Below the pieces are notes generated by a model. It searched no databases and was not told the DNA's origin. It saw only the letters and a program-made list of their open reading frames with translations. DNA of 64,000 nt from Dermatophagoides farinae (taxonomy: Eukaryota; Arthropoda; Arachnida; Sarcoptiformes; Pyroglyphidae), in the NCBI RefSeq assembly GCF_024713945.1, contig NC_134684.1:4347001-4411000 (forward strand), read 5' to 3'. Positions 10,901 through 25,948 of this stretch are shown one piece after another. The translations under genes and the position numbers were made by a program. Numbering within the stretch: position 1 is the stretch's first letter; each line of letters starts with the position of its first letter.

Positions 10901-13900
10901 AATCAACGAAAGAATAGTGATTTTAACCATGTCTGGATTTAGTCTTATATTGGCCGTTGATTATATTCTGGCATTGTTGGATATAACAACCAAAGCATTC
11001 TCAATGGATGATTCAAGCGCTATAAAAACTTTATCAACTGAAAGTAACGCGGCAAAAAATCAACCCACAAAACCTTCTCCAACTACTGTACAGAAAAAAG
11101 ATGTAAAAAATTCCAAGATGATGGTTGAATGTTCGCTAAATAAGATGGAAATTTTTATGCTCGAATCGATTGATAATTCAAATTGTGAAGCCGGTGTTTT
11201 CAACTGTTCAACCAAAGTGAACGTGAAAATTGAAGAAGATGTTATCATGATGAGTGCATATATTGCCCAGATTAATATGGCATTGACAAATTATCTAAAT
11301 TATATTCATTCCGGTCATCTTGATGTCTACATTATGGCACCAACTGATCTGACCATAAAAGGATCGATTAAAGGCACGACACAAATGTTGGATTTTACAT
11401 TCGATGACATCTTCATAAATATATCGCCAAACATGTTGCATACGATTCTGAATATTCTTGCAGCTATGGGGGATTCACCTGCACCACCTGATAAAACCAA
11501 CGATAAGAATGACAAAATAGATGTTGATGATCGTATTCTTGAGCCGAAAAAAATTGATAAAAATCTATGGTACTTATCATATGCACCACAAGCAAAAGAT
11601 GCTCTTATATTATTACAGGAATGTGAACAACAACAATCAGAACAAAAAAGTAATCTTCTATTCAATATGGGCAAGATTCATGTACTTATAAAATCCGGTG
11701 GTGTTGAATCACATCCATTGATTCGAATCGAATTGTCGACATTTGCCAAATTGATCGAAAATAAGAATTTCAATTTTGAATGTTCATTATCTGCCGATTA
11801 TTACAATCATTCAATATTATCATGGGAACCATTGATTGAACCAGTGGATGAACGAATATTTACTTTTCGCGGCAATGTTGCACTCGGTGGTGAGACGAAA
11901 AAGATTCAGATTGTAGCACTCGAAAACCTGGAATTGTTATTGACAAAATCATCGGTAAATGTATTGAATCATGTAAATGAAGCTTTCACTACTGCCATAA
12001 AAACATCCAAACAATCACAAATGGCTGAATTGAATCGTGTAATAGTAAAAAATTATCTCGGGGTCGATATTAATCTATTAATGAATGAATCAAACATTTA
12101 CCCGTTAAATGATGGCCAAAATAATCATACTAATCGGAAAAATCAACAATCAATCAATGCTGCTGCTGATATGATGATCGTAACTGGTAAAGAATATCGT
12201 TTCTCTTGCAAAGATACAAATGATGTACGATTGCATGTGAATCTTTTGATTTCTGATTCGCTATCGGTTGAAAGATTGATTATATGCAGAAAAAGTACCA
12301 TTCGTTGTTATTTTACATCGATTAAATGTTATCCAGTGGATGAATGTTGGAAATTTCTTGTTCAAGTTATCGATAGTGGTGGAACAAAGGAGATTATATT
12401 CCGTTCGAATACACAAGTATTTAACAATTTTGATAATTCATTTGAAATGTATAACTTTGTCGATGATGATTACACCTATCTTGGACGTATTAACCCACAT
12501 TCATCGTTTCATCTACCAATGCCATTAATATATGGTGAAAACACATTATATGTAAAACCATCCGACGACTATGAATTATGTCGGCCACCATTTTTATGGC
12601 GTCAAACACGTGAACGTGAACATAATAATCATTGTAAAATTTCACCTAAAAAAGAAAAACCATATGTGTTGATCAAATGTACGAACAAAAAGACTGATAA
12701 GCAATTTGTGATTAAGCTACGTGGTGAAAAAACACTTGTTTCATATGAAGACACGGATTGTGTAGAAAATAATGAATCCTATTTCTACACAGTGCGAATG
12801 ATACCGTTAGCACGATTGAAGAATCTACTTCCATATACCATACGATTTTTGTATAGTCCATTGAATGAGCTACGTACATTGGAACCAGGTGAAGAATTCA
12901 ATTTGCCATTCATCGATTTCGGAAATTCAGGTAAGTCTTGTTTCTTTATGCTCTAAAATTAATTATCATCTTTCTGATTATCATTTTGACAGTGATAAAA
13001 TTTCATCTTTTAAACTATTTGAATTGTGATTGGATGACCTGTCTGAAGATTCCACAAACCGGTTTCGAAATATCAACTACATATTGTATATTTGAACCGA
13101 CTAATAAAGATTTTGGGAAAAAAGTGAAAATTACGTTACCTGTCGAATTTCGAGTGGAAAATTCCGTAATTGTTTTGTCATTATATTCAACATTTTGGGT
13201 GATGAATCGAACAAATGAAACGATACATTTAAAAGTGGATGATTACAACAGATATCGATTTGATCATAATCAAATGCGGAAGCCCTTTTTGTTCGATTAT
13301 GATCCAGATAAAGTTTCGAAGAAATCAAAAATCAGTCTTGCCATTGCTGAATCAGAATTTTCCGTTTATTTTCCCGTTGATGTAGCTCCATATAAAGTGA
13401 CTTTAACTCCCAAAGTACCTAAGCAAAAGTATTCATATCTCGTTGCAATACGTGTTGGAGCATCCAGAATTTCATTGACGAGAATCATCAATGTTGAACC
13501 ATTTTATTCGATTATAAATCTGACAAGACAAAATATTTTCTATTCAGAAAATAATGAAGATTGGTCCCATATTGAATCAAATCGTTTGATGCCATTCTAT
13601 CCGAAAAAAGCATCCAATCAAAGTATTTGTTTTCGTTTGCCAAACGGGCAATTTGATTCCAAACATATTTCATTGCGAGAATCATCACAAACATTATTAT
13701 TGATTGATAAGAAATTCATTTTTGTCGAAGTTGATGTCACCGAATTGGAAGCGAAAATTCGCCTAAATGAATATTTTGATGGCGCTGCACCGGTATTGAT
13801 TGTGAACACTTTGAAATATCCTGTCTTTTTTGGTCAAGATCAGGTTACAGATTGGGATAATGGAAGACGTATGCTAATCATGCAACCAAATCATATGGCA

Positions 13901-16900
13901 TATTTTTGTTGGTTGGATCCATATAAATCTCGAAGACTTGTCTATAAAATTTCATTAGAAGATGACGAATTGATTGATGTTAATATTGATTTCGATACGA
14001 TCGTTAATTTTGAAGAAGGCTATTCATATGTATCATTTTTGGATGGTAAACAACGTGTCTTGTTGTTCACACAGGATAATTCATTGCCACGTAATCTTCT
14101 CATGGTAATATTGAAATTAGTGATATACTGCTTTTAATTAATTAATAATTAATAATCAATGCTTATTCTATTTAATTGTTGATTATGATCAGACACATGA
14201 ATTAATGAAACCCGACCTGTCATTTGAATTGATACTCAAAGGATTTGGCCTGAACATTGTGGATAATGAAAAACGAATTGATCTGATGTATTTATCGATA
14301 AAAAGTACAAATAATTGGGAATATCGTAATGATGAACATAAACCATTCAAAGCGGTTTCAATCAAAGAGAATGATATATTAGAACACATGTATCAACATT
14401 ATCTTTTGAAACAATCGAATAGCCGTGCAACGGTAATCAAATCTGATTATTCAAATTATGAGACCGATTTCTCCCGTATGACAATGTTGAGACCACGGCT
14501 TTGTTATCTTAGGTAAGTTTGTCTTACAATTACAATTTACATCTTGATTATAATTATAATAATCTTTCATAAATACGTAATGAAGACGTAATACAAATCG
14601 TGGATTATGGGTAACATTTACTAGCTCGGAACATGTAAAAAATATACATGTACGCATCAATGGTATACAGATTGATAATCAACTATCCGATCATCTTTAT
14701 GCTGTTGTATTCAGTCCGGTTGATATACCGAAATCGATTTCGGATAAATATGAAATCGAACGTAAACATTTTGTTGAATTTGCTGCCATCATTTGTCCTG
14801 GTTCGATCAATCGATATAAACATATACAACTATTGATTCAAGAATTTATGCTACAAATTGATCTGGGTTGGATTTATAAAATTGCAAATGTATTCGATAT
14901 TAAATCCGCTAAAGAAGAAACGAACAAAGAATTATTAAAACATGATATGGATATTATTGAACGATACAATAGTCCTGATGAATTGCAGAAATATGTAATG
15001 AACAAATCATATTATGATTTTATAATGTTTGGTCCACTTAAACTACATCTGAACATTAATTTGAGAGATGCTTCGGATGGACAATCATTTTTTCTATTGG
15101 AATTACTCATCAGATTAATGGGTTCAGTTGGCGAAATTAGCGACACACTATTCCGGTTCGATTACTTTGAAAGGAAAGGTCTATTTTTTGGCCAAGAAGA
15201 ATTGGTTAAACAAGTTACCGATCATTATAAGAATCAAGCATTGACACAATTTTATAAATTGATTCTTGGATTAGATATCATTGGTAATCCAATGAAATTA
15301 GCTTTGGGTTTTAAAAAAGGAATCGGCGATTTTTTCTATGAACCCGCTGTCGGAATATTTCATGGACCGGATGAATTTGCCGAAGGAATAAAAACTGGTG
15401 TAAAATCCTTAGCATCGAATGTGATTGGTGGAACGGCTGGAGCTTTAAGTCGTATCGGAAATAGGCTGGGAACTGGCGTAGCTACATTGACTATTGATGA
15501 AAAATTCCAGAAAGATCGTCGTGAACGTATGAATCGAAAGACAACGTTTACTGAAAGTGGGAAAAATCTATTTAAAGGAATATTCTCCGGTATAACCGGC
15601 GTGGTTACAAAACCGATCGAAGGTGCAAAAGAAGAAGGTGTTGGTGGTCTTTTCAAAGGTGTCGGCAAAGGTGTTGTCGGTATTTTCGCACAGCCAACCA
15701 CAAGTGTTATTGATTTTGCGTCTGGTTCATTGCAAGCATTCAATAATGCTATTGATCCGAAAAAAATTGCTCAACCAGCACGCATGGCACGAAATTTCAA
15801 TCGAGAAGAAATACGACCATATTCACATCAAGAAGCTAATGGTTAGTTGATTGTTGAATCTATGGATTTAAAAAAAATTACTTTGTTTTATTATTATGTT
15901 TAGGATATTGGCTTTTAAAGACCGTTACGGGAGATAAATATAAAAATGATACATATGTTTATCATGCATATGTATCAAATAATTCAACTATACTATTGAC
16001 AGATAGACATTGTTTCTGTTTGAAACAATCATTCATATCGAATGAATGGGAGTTAGATTGGTTTGAATCATGGTCAAACATTAAGGATGTCCATTTGGAC
16101 AGACATAATAAACTTCATCTACAATTAAAGGTATGTTATCATAAGACACGATTTTTTTTTATTGAATCACGACAATAATGATCATTTATTGACAATGTGT
16201 CTTTCTGTATGTGTTTCGTAAGGCTAAACACATTCTATAGATATAAGAATTGATCATTTTAGATACAGGTTCCAATTATGATTGACAATTGTTTAGGATA
16301 TAATCTAATTTTTTGCTGTTTGTTTTTTGTCATCAAAAAGATAATCTTATACCAGTAGCCAAAAAATATAATTTTACCTGAGTAATCGGTGTATAAATCA
16401 GATCAGTGATTGTAAACCGCCATGTCATTTAATAATGATACATAGTTAGAGTTAGAGTTTCTTAGTTTTTATACTAAACACACATTCATCAATGAGAGCT
16501 AAACGATAAAAAGTTTGAAAATCGCTGAAACAAACATATAGAGACAATGGGGCGAGAAAAAGACAATGGCTCATCAATGCTAATGGGCTATCATCATCAT
16601 CATTCCAATTCGTTTCACTCATCACGACGAATTGAATTACACTTATTATTATTATTACTAGTATTAGTAATAGTAGTATATTATATGGCACCAAAAGTAA
16701 AAAAATTGCCTTTTCTTTTCAAGTAGTTTATATGGGGGTGGGTATAATCATCAATATCATCTCGCACATGCTACATGCTGTTGTTGCATCAACTCAATTT
16801 AGAACATTTTCCATCATTATTGTTATATATGGTGGTGATCAAGAGAGGCAAATGAGATCATTTTCAAACCATAAAGTTTGAATCATTATGCTAGTGAAAA

Positions 16901-17856
16901 TATTAGTGAATTCATTTTTTAGATTTTCTTACTACTAAATTGGTTATTTAGTTTTTCTGTTTTACTTGTTTGTTTACGATGATGATGATGTTAAAAAAAT
17001 ATCATATTTCAAAGCATATAATTTATTAATTTATGATTTATTATCGGCAAAATGAAGATTGTCTTCGATAATTTTTTAACAACAAAAAAAGATTGTCAAC
17101 CTCTACGGCCCAGAAAATCGATGATGACAGAAAATTTAAAGTCAAAGGTTCTCTTATTCAAATAATAAGTTTAGTCATTTTTTCCCAAATCCTTTTGTTT
17201 TTTACTTTTGACACACGAATGAATTCAACAACAAACACACCGGAATACCTGTTGCGATCACTGATTATGATGGTTAAGACCGACGACACATTATCATCTC
17301 TATTTGTGATCATTTTTTACACTCACATATTACCCCATTGTATTTATTAGAAAATCTTTTTCTTCATATAAGAATCTAAAACACTGAGCAAGTTGAAAAA
17401 GAGAAGAAAATGAAGACAATTACTACTGACAGCTATAATTATTGTGTGTTTGTATGAAAAAATATCATTATCATTACCATTAGCATTAGCATTACCATTA
17501 TTATTTGTCGGGTGTCTTATTTTCATCATTATCAACAGTAGTCGGTAGTGGTAGAGAGTAGGTAGCCTTTTGTGTTGATTTCTTATTCACTTCTCAATTG
17601 CGACTGATGACTGTAATTATTTAAATGTTTGTTTTTTTTTTTTTTTGTTTTTGTTTTTGTTTTTTCGTTTGATCTATGTGATTCTATCTGAATATACATT
17701 TTTTTTCTCATTTTGATTCACACACAGATGATGACCAAAAAAAATTTCACTCTAAATCCGCTGGAATCATCATTATCATCACCCAACGAACGTATAATTG
17801 TATTCAGTGCAAACATCAAAAATCAACAACATCAGAAGCAACATCATATAATGAAG
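7958..17856 (+). CDS. VPS13: VPS13A/C-like bridge lipid-transfer protein
   Basis: Long rod-shaped protein that channels lipids between organelle membranes at contact sites. Exons 7958-8924, 8998-12930, 12993-14104, 14193-14512, 14586-15841, 15904-16130 and probably 17728-17856 join in frame (about 2648 residues). The N-terminal chorein domain (residues 1 to about 110) is clear, including FGWSGQFTLSNVNIKPNAF and VPWMNIYTEPI; the AWWRFLYLAI and FSWDHIETACKLRRRYLDLYKRKL region follows. Residues ~1640-2000 carry the VAB/SHR-BD beta repeats (LYSTFWVMNRTNETIHL). Exon 5 has the WVTFTSSEHVKNIHVRINGIQIDNQL block and the C-terminal domain (NPMKLALGFKKGIGDFFYEP, FKGVGKGVVGIFAQPT). Exon 6 starts the PH-like end. 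The protein is shorter than human VPS13A (about 3170). The last exon is the least certain: its frame stays open to a stop at 17905-17907, or a further exon lies downstream. Confidence 0.92.
16131..17727 (+). other. Large last visible intron of VPS13
   Basis: A 1.6-kb intron starting GTATGT and ending CACACAG, much longer than the other VPS13 introns (62-88 bp). AT-rich, with no recognisable gene or RNA inside. Its size relies on the assignment of the exon at 17728-17856. Confidence 0.5.
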
Positions 17857-19950
17857 GTAAGTGAGAATTTCTCATTTTTTTTCGTTTTTTTCGTTTTTTT
17901 TTTTTGAAGATTGGGAGTATTCATTTCTCAATTATTTATGTGATGTGTGTAGGTGGTGGCTGGGGGTAGTGGATATGTCTAATGTTTAATTTAAAGTTCA
18001 GTTTACTTTTTTGAAAAACAAAAGTGTATCTTTTAAAGATGTTTAAATGTTTGTTGTTGATTGTTGATTTATTGGCCCGTTGACCATTGAGAGAGATGGA
18101 GGATATTTAGTGTATATTTGGTTATGAAGAGAATATATTTGAGTGACATGTTAAATTTACCAAGGGTGACATTTTGATCAATGGACAGTAATCATCGTCA
18201 TCATAATCATTTTGATTGTATGTGTGAATAATTTTTGACACATTTGAAAAATTAATGACTTGACCTCTCTCTCTCTCTCGGTGATACCAATGATGACGAC
18301 GATTTTATTTTCCAAAGATTAATCCACTTCTCTTTGAATCAATTTTTTCTGAATTCTTTTTTATTTGTGATTTATATTTAAAGCACTAGAAGAATTTTAC
18401 TTCATTTGTGTTTTTAAATGAAAAAATGATGATGATTACAAGGAAAAAGATGGACAAGAAAAAAGCATAAAGTAATGATTCGGTTTTTTGTTTTTGTTTT
18501 TGTTTTTTGGTCTGGAACAATAAAATTTTTTTGAAAGCTAAAAGATTCTTTTTTCAAAAAATATTGTTTTTCCCTTTGAATGAACTATATATTTCTTGTC
18601 TCTTGTTGAACTTTATTTTCAGAATTTGTCCATTTTTTGATTTAATGATGCGCGCCGGTCATAAAATACCATTATTTCGAACCAAAGGGGAAAAACATTT
18701 TTTTCCTTGTTACAAACATTCAGAGACAAACATCTTGAATATGTGAGGTTTGACCACTGAACATTTATGGCGTAATTCACAACAATCTGGGTTTTATATT
18801 TACAGTCTCCATTTCAATAATTTCAATGTTTCGGTAAGAAAATTTAATAATGCAGCACAGAGAGGTTGTAGTGTGATGGTAGAATTGCCTTCGATGTTGA
18901 ACGATATATTTCAATTTTCAAATTTCCAAATTGAAGCACCCATGTAGAGATGATATATATATTTTTATGCATGTATCGTGTGGGATATGAATTGAATTGG
19001 TTGAATTAATTTTTTTTTCTCGTTGTTTTCCAATGGTTGGGTATATTATTCACTTGAGTGAATTCATGGTTATTTTGTTGTTATGTGGTAATGGGGTTGT
19101 GTATGGGGGAGAAATTATGTTCAATTAGTCTGTGAAAATTGATCTTAAAGGGTGGTGTATTTGATGAGAACAACTATATAACAAAAAAGAAAAAAAGAAA
19201 AAAAAAATACAAATTACTTTGGGCAATAATCGTCGTCGTCGTTTGTCGGTGTTGCACTATAATCACTTCTGACATTAATTGAATGTCATTCCTGTACTAA
19301 AAATGATCAAAATTTTCTCCTATCATAAATGTCATGTATTTGTGGAATGATGATGATGATGATGATGATATTATTCATTCATTCATTCATCATTTATATT
19401 CCATAACTATGGTTGTCTCTTCTTTGGTTTTGGTTTGATTTTATATATCGATAATAAGTTTGTTATCACTCAATTTTTACATCAGCAGTAGTGAGATAAT
19501 TAATCATATCATATCATATGTTTTCAGACCGTATTGATAATTATTCATAATGATGATGATAGATGGCATCTAAATTCAATCATTTTTTGGTTTTCATTTC
19601 TAAAATAATGATGATGACATTTGATTGTCATCGAAACGGCTATGAATAATAGTGTTGAAACTTTGAATTTTTTGACGATTAGGTCCCTACAATAGCCTCC
19701 TTTTCTGTTTCTAAGATGATGATGATAATGATTGAGATGGTTTGATTCGGTCTAATGAATCTTTCAGCGAAATGATTGCTCATATATATCGTCTTTATGT
19801 CAAAGAGTTTCGTTGTTGTTTGTTCCACAACCACACCTCCATTATTTATTTTCGATGATGGTCTTTGATCTTTGTTTCCGTTTCAAAACGAAGACATTTG
19901 ATTTTCTGTAGAGAACAAAAGTGGACATGAAAATATTTTAATAAGTGAAT

Positions 19951-19970
19951 TGTGTGTGTGTGTGTGTGTG
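19951..19970. repeat. (TG)10 microsatellite
   Basis: Uninterrupted TG dinucleotide run in non-coding DNA. Confidence 0.95.
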
Positions 19971-22900
19971 TAGGAGGAATTGAATTGTGTGAAAGCATTG
20001 AAAGAATTTTCAGAAAATGTGTTTCTCTAGAAATATTCATTCAACACATACACACACACTTGTGGTGTTGTCTATAAGCAAACCATGACGATGATGGGCC
20101 ACTTGAAAAATATGGTCTCAATTCATTCATTTTTTTGTGATGAAAATATGCTTGCACTGTGTGCACAGTGGCATTTTCATTCATTGACCATTTATGATGA
20201 TGATGAAAATTGTAGATTGTGTGTGGACAAGTAAAGATGATACTTTGACCTAACCATACACACATATAGAAAGAAAAAACCTCCAAAATGACATACAAGC
20301 ACATGAATGATGATGATGATGTGTGTGTGTACGTTTATTATGTTTGTCGTTGTTATTTTTATTTGGTTCATCACTTTTTTTCTGTATTTGTTGATTCTTC
20401 GAAAGGAGAAAAAGAAACAATCACTGAAGAAAAGATACTGGCGCTGTTTGCTTGCCTTTTGTGTTGAGATTGTCAGTTCATAAGAACTTTGTTTCGTTCG
20501 TTTGTCATTTTTTCTGACATTTATTTTCACCATCATCATCATTATCAAATGTTCAGCAGCAATATATTTTTCTCGATTTGAGTATATTATTTGACATTTG
20601 GATCAATGGTATATAATTTTTTCGTTTTTTTTGCAGCTAACATAATACCCTCGTTGATGGTGTCTGTTTGTGTGACACATATATTATGGGTGTCATTATC
20701 TTATTTTTTCGATATAAATGTGTAATATGTCGATGACCTAATCACAAGTTTGAAGATTTAAATTTTTTTTTTTGTTGTTAGTTTTACTGGTCGAGAAGAG
20801 ATTAAATTCAAAAACAATCCTTGTGAGCTAGAGGCATTCACTTTTGTTATTTATATTAATTAGAAAATCTCATCTTGGAATGTTTTTCTTTTGTGGTTGA
20901 TAATGATGATGATCCTCTTTTCTTTTGATCACAGGTTTTTTCGAGGGGATTTAAACGTTTTTCTTGTTGATTGTTTATATTTGTTTGTTTGTTTGTTTGG
21001 CGGCGGTGGTACGCGCCCAGAAAAATATATTCACATTACGAATTTTTATTACCCAAAACATCCTCATATGACTGATAATTATATGATATTAGATTCTTTC
21101 TCACTCTTTCTCGCAATGAATACCCAAAATCAAATCAAATTCATTTTCTCACTTGGAGAGAATGATGGAAAAGTAATCAAATTCAATGTATGCATATCAT
21201 TATTAATCTTATTTTAATTTTTACTATTGTATTCTTCTGTTGTTCTTTATGATACAAGTGCCGTATTGGCAGTGTATCTTTTATTAATAATAATAATAAT
21301 AATGTATGCATATGGTGGTGGTGTATAATGATCATCGCCTTACTCTGGATATTTCTTTTGTTGATTCCATGTTGAATTTTGTTGTTCTTGAATTTCACAT
21401 CTCTTTTTTGACTCTGTATGGTGTGTGCATTTGCAAAAAAACAAATAATTCCTGATTAGTTTGGGTAAAGATGTTTATAATATGAATCTCAAATAAATAT
21501 AAAACTTGTACCACTCTTTCTGAAGTTTTTATGCAAAAATTCAGATCATTCAAAGAGAGAGCCTATAGGTGCTGATTTGTTTGCATGTCTTTCTGATTTT
21601 GTTTTTTGTAATTCTCGTGTGATCTTTTTTTTTAGAAGTAATTTTTTTTGGTTGCCCATCATTTTAATAATCTTTTTCGTTGGAAAAAATACCTAGACAA
21701 TAGGAAGAACGATTTTCTTTTTGTACGATATATAAAAAATATTAAGTTTAAACTTAAGATTGGTATTTAAATAATAATTTCAAAAGAAGAAAGAATATTG
21801 CTTATGGTAATGATAATGTGAATTGTCCAATGATGATGATGATGCTTAGATTCAGTCGATGATGATTAATGTGTGCAAAATTCGCTCTTGCAATTATGTT
21901 CTGTAGATGCCAATTTTAAATTTTGTGCGTGTGTCATAATGAGACTTGTTGACTTTTCTCAATTCATTTTTTGAAAAATTATAATCCAACCAATTTAATT
22001 GCTGTTGTTTCATTTTATTTTCTTTATAATTTGTAGATACTGTCGGAAAAAATGTCCGATTTAATAACATCATATTATTGTTCTGGCATCCAGAATAGAT
22101 CGTCGGAATCGGCATAACTTCAAGTTCAAGATTAGAATGATTATTCTATATGGAAACAGGCGAATCGAACATGCAAACAAGATCATTAATCCATCCGTCA
22201 CCACCAACCACCACAAGTGCCAATAATTATTAACCATTGTTATTGTTATTTTTTACTTTTTCCAATTATCATTATTAATATATAGAGCGAATAAAAAATA
22301 ATGTTTATAAAAACATTCAGTTCATCTTTTTTGACAAATTGCGAACTGAATTGAGTATATAAAACGATTAGTTGTTTAACGTGTTTTTTTCAAATTCAGA
22401 TCATTAATTGAGATGTCTATTGAAAAAAATAATTTAACAAAACTAAAACTGATCTTGAATGATTCCGGTGCATTCGAATCACACACACACACATGTGCGT
22501 ATTCTGCATATTTATTTGATGCTAAACACTGGAAAAAACTAGTTTTCTGGTTTTTTCTCTAATTTTTTTTTTCACTGAAAAATCAATTCGAATCTGAATG
22601 TGATCAACCAAAAAAAAAACCATACAGGAAACTCGCATGAACACACACACTGATCGACTATAACAATTTTTATTTGGATGTTTCAAGTGATTGCAAAGAG
22701 AGTATCATTCTTTCATCATATTTAAGCATCACCCTGTGGATGAAACAAACAGAAATTTTTTTGTTTGCAAATTTCTTTAAGCCAGATTGGTGATTATATT
22801 TTTTTTTGCCTGGTTTGTGAATAAAAAAAAATTCGTTTTTTCTCGTTTCGTTTCATTTTCATTTTGTTTACATAGCTATAAAAATAACATACACACATAC

Positions 22901-23324
22901 ACTGTGGGTTCCCTTTTTGGAAATCACTCACTCTGTGTGTCTGTGTGTCTGATGTTCTCTGTGTGTGTGTGTGTGTTTTTGTTACGAATCGTTTGAAATT
23001 GGTTAAAGAATTGAATTGAAAAAACCGAAAAAATTATTTTCAACAATTTATCTTCTATGATGATGATGGCGCAGCAACAACAACAACGACTGGCAATCGT
23101 CATTGTTGATCGAATTCATTTCAGTGGGTCTATTTTTAAAACCAATTGTGTTATCGATTGAGAGGAGGAAAGATGAATTTTCAAATGAACAATATGTTAT
23201 ATGTTATATGTTATTCTTATTATTAAAACAATTTAAACGAAAAGTTTCTTTTTATCGACTACACAAAAGTGTTCTTTGAAAGCAATAACCAATAAGTTTA
23301 TCAATCAAGAGAATATCTATCTAT

Positions 23325-23356
23325 CTACTAGTCTTCTACTAGTCTTCTACTAGTTT
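23325..23356. repeat. 11-bp tandem repeat, about 2.9 copies
   Basis: CTACTAGTCTT is repeated head to tail twice exactly, followed by a partial third copy (CTACTAGTTT). It is a minor minisatellite with no evident function. Confidence 0.85.
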
Positions 23357-25926
23357 AAAGTTAAAAAACAAAACAAACTTTAAATCAATCAATCAATACT
23401 ATTCATCACATCACATCACACACACATGTGGTGGTATATGCATACACACTGGACAATCATCATCATCACCACCCACACACATGTGTGTTTGATCGAAATA
23501 CTCAATTGATTTTCAAACAGGGAAAAACGGCAATCTGAGATGACTACGACCACTTGATTTTATATTTATTTAAATTCCATTTGTAACAAGTACCTTGAAC
23601 AAATAATTTGAACTGAATTTTTATTTTCCTTGGTTTTCGACATAATGATTTGTTTTTCATTTCAGTTTACCATGAATTCATGATAATGGAAGTTTTTGTT
23701 CATATTAATGATGATAATCTGGGAGCCGGTATCTGAGTATCAATCAATATCATCATCATCATCATTATCATTGATCTGATCTGGTCATCATTTAATGATG
23801 ATCCAAATTAAATCACAGACAAACAAATCCTGAATTGTGATGATTTTTTTATACGAACAAAACATGATGAAATTATTTTATCGTTTTTTTTTCATTTCAA
23901 ATTTTTTCTACACACAATGATTATTGTCGGTCACATTTTTTGTTTGTTTCGATTATCCATCGTCATGAACAGATCTTTGGCTTCTTAATGATCTTTATTT
24001 ATTATAAGAACAGAATTCTCTTCTGTTTTTCTCTTTTCTTAATCGACAACAATTTCAAGCTTGAGAGCGAAAAAAGAGAGGGACAGAAAAGTGAATAATC
24101 GAAATGATAAACACGAGCCATATAATTTAAAGTCATTTTTTCAGGATAATGCAGAGAACATACACGAGCTTAAATGAATGGCGACGAAAATGTCATGAAC
24201 AACACAACACAACAACAACAAATGATTGAGCATCGGAGAAAATGACTTTATTTTTTACCTACTATGGTAGAATGTGATTAGTTTTAGTATTAATAATTCA
24301 ATCATAAATGGAACGAAAACAATGAAAATTCGCATTAATAACATTCATATATTGAAAAATTGGTTGATCAAACCAACTAAATGAATCGGAAGAAATTTTT
24401 TCCACTCGAAGTAATGACTAAAACAGAATGATCTTCATTTCACCAAACACTGAGAGCACCATGATCATGAATGTTGTTGCTGCCATTACCACCGCCACCA
24501 TCATTATGTCATGCCACCAAAGTTAATTTAGACATTTTCTCAAAACAACAACCTATCGATCGACCGACCAACCAGTCAAATGATGTCGATGATCATCATC
24601 ATCAGACAACGTTGTCGATATACGTGTATAATTTCAATGACCTTAGCCTTAACCATCAGAGATAATAATAATTTTCAGATTTTTTTTCTTTGAACATCAA
24701 AGTTGTTGTTATATATCCGAATGAATTGAAATCGACTATCAATTGGTCTCCAAAATGAAAAACTTTCACTAACGTTAAAAAATCTCGTTTGGTTTTTTTT
24801 TTGTTTTGTTTTGAATCAAATTAGGATAGAAGGAAGCCTGAAGAAATGAGTTTAAATGAATTTTCTTCTTACATTCTGGATAAAAAGAAATCCCTCACCC
24901 CTCCAAAGGGATTGATCTAATTTTATAATTCATCGCTGTTGTAGATAATGACTTTTTCTCTTTACTTTGGTTAACTTAATAATCATCATTAGCATCAAAC
25001 AAACAAACCAGCCACGTTTTTTCTGGACAAGATTATCATTATTGTTTGAACATTTTTCAACAACATCACGATGATCTAAACACACAACTAAGCAATTCGA
25101 GGTTATGTGGTTATGTTTGTGTGTGTGATCATTCAGAAGGCTGCCAACCACATCACCATATTGTTGTTGTTTTGGCGGCGGTAATTTTTTAAAACCATAA
25201 TCGAATTGTCATGCATAACCGAAAATCAAGAATAATTTCTCAATTTATCTATGGCCATCACTGAGTCGTTGTTGGTTTTTTTCGCTACAATCACATCATC
25301 ATCGTCATTGATGGCCCAATAGAATTATCAAGTGATATTTTTTTCACGTTGTTGAAGGTCAATTATGTGGGTTCGATCGATCTTTTTTTTTTGTTCCTCT
25401 GAATTGATAATTCAACACAATGATGATGACAGACAGACAGTGCAGAAAATGCTATGTAATTGTTATTGTTCGTTTGTTATTTGAAATGAATGAATGAAAG
25501 AAGACTGGTGGTTACAAATTTCAGATGATAATAATATTGTCCAAATCATTTTTTGTTATTTCTACCCAATTCTGCCCATCGAAGCCTGATGGATGGAATG
25601 ATATTTTTTTTTCATTTCAATTTGAATTTTTTTTATTCCGTACATGATGATTAAATGGATCAAACAGCACTCAACATCACCATCTCAGTGGTGATGGTGA
25701 TGATAATAAAAATGTTTTTTCATTGACCATCATCATCACAAGTCTCAAATGTGAGTATATAATATGGATACAGCATGTGTGTGTATTTTGATTTGAGCAA
25801 ATTGTTTTTTCTTTCTCTTTTTGCTCGATATCATGATTATTATAAAGATGATGATGATATGAAGATGTTTGCTATATGAATATTTGGTTGATTTTTTTTC
25901 TTTATATTCTTTCTTTCACATACGAA

Positions 25927-25948
25927 AGAGAGAGAGAGAGAGAGAGAG
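25927..25948. repeat. (AG)11 microsatellite
   Basis: Uninterrupted AG dinucleotide run in non-coding DNA. Confidence 0.95.
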
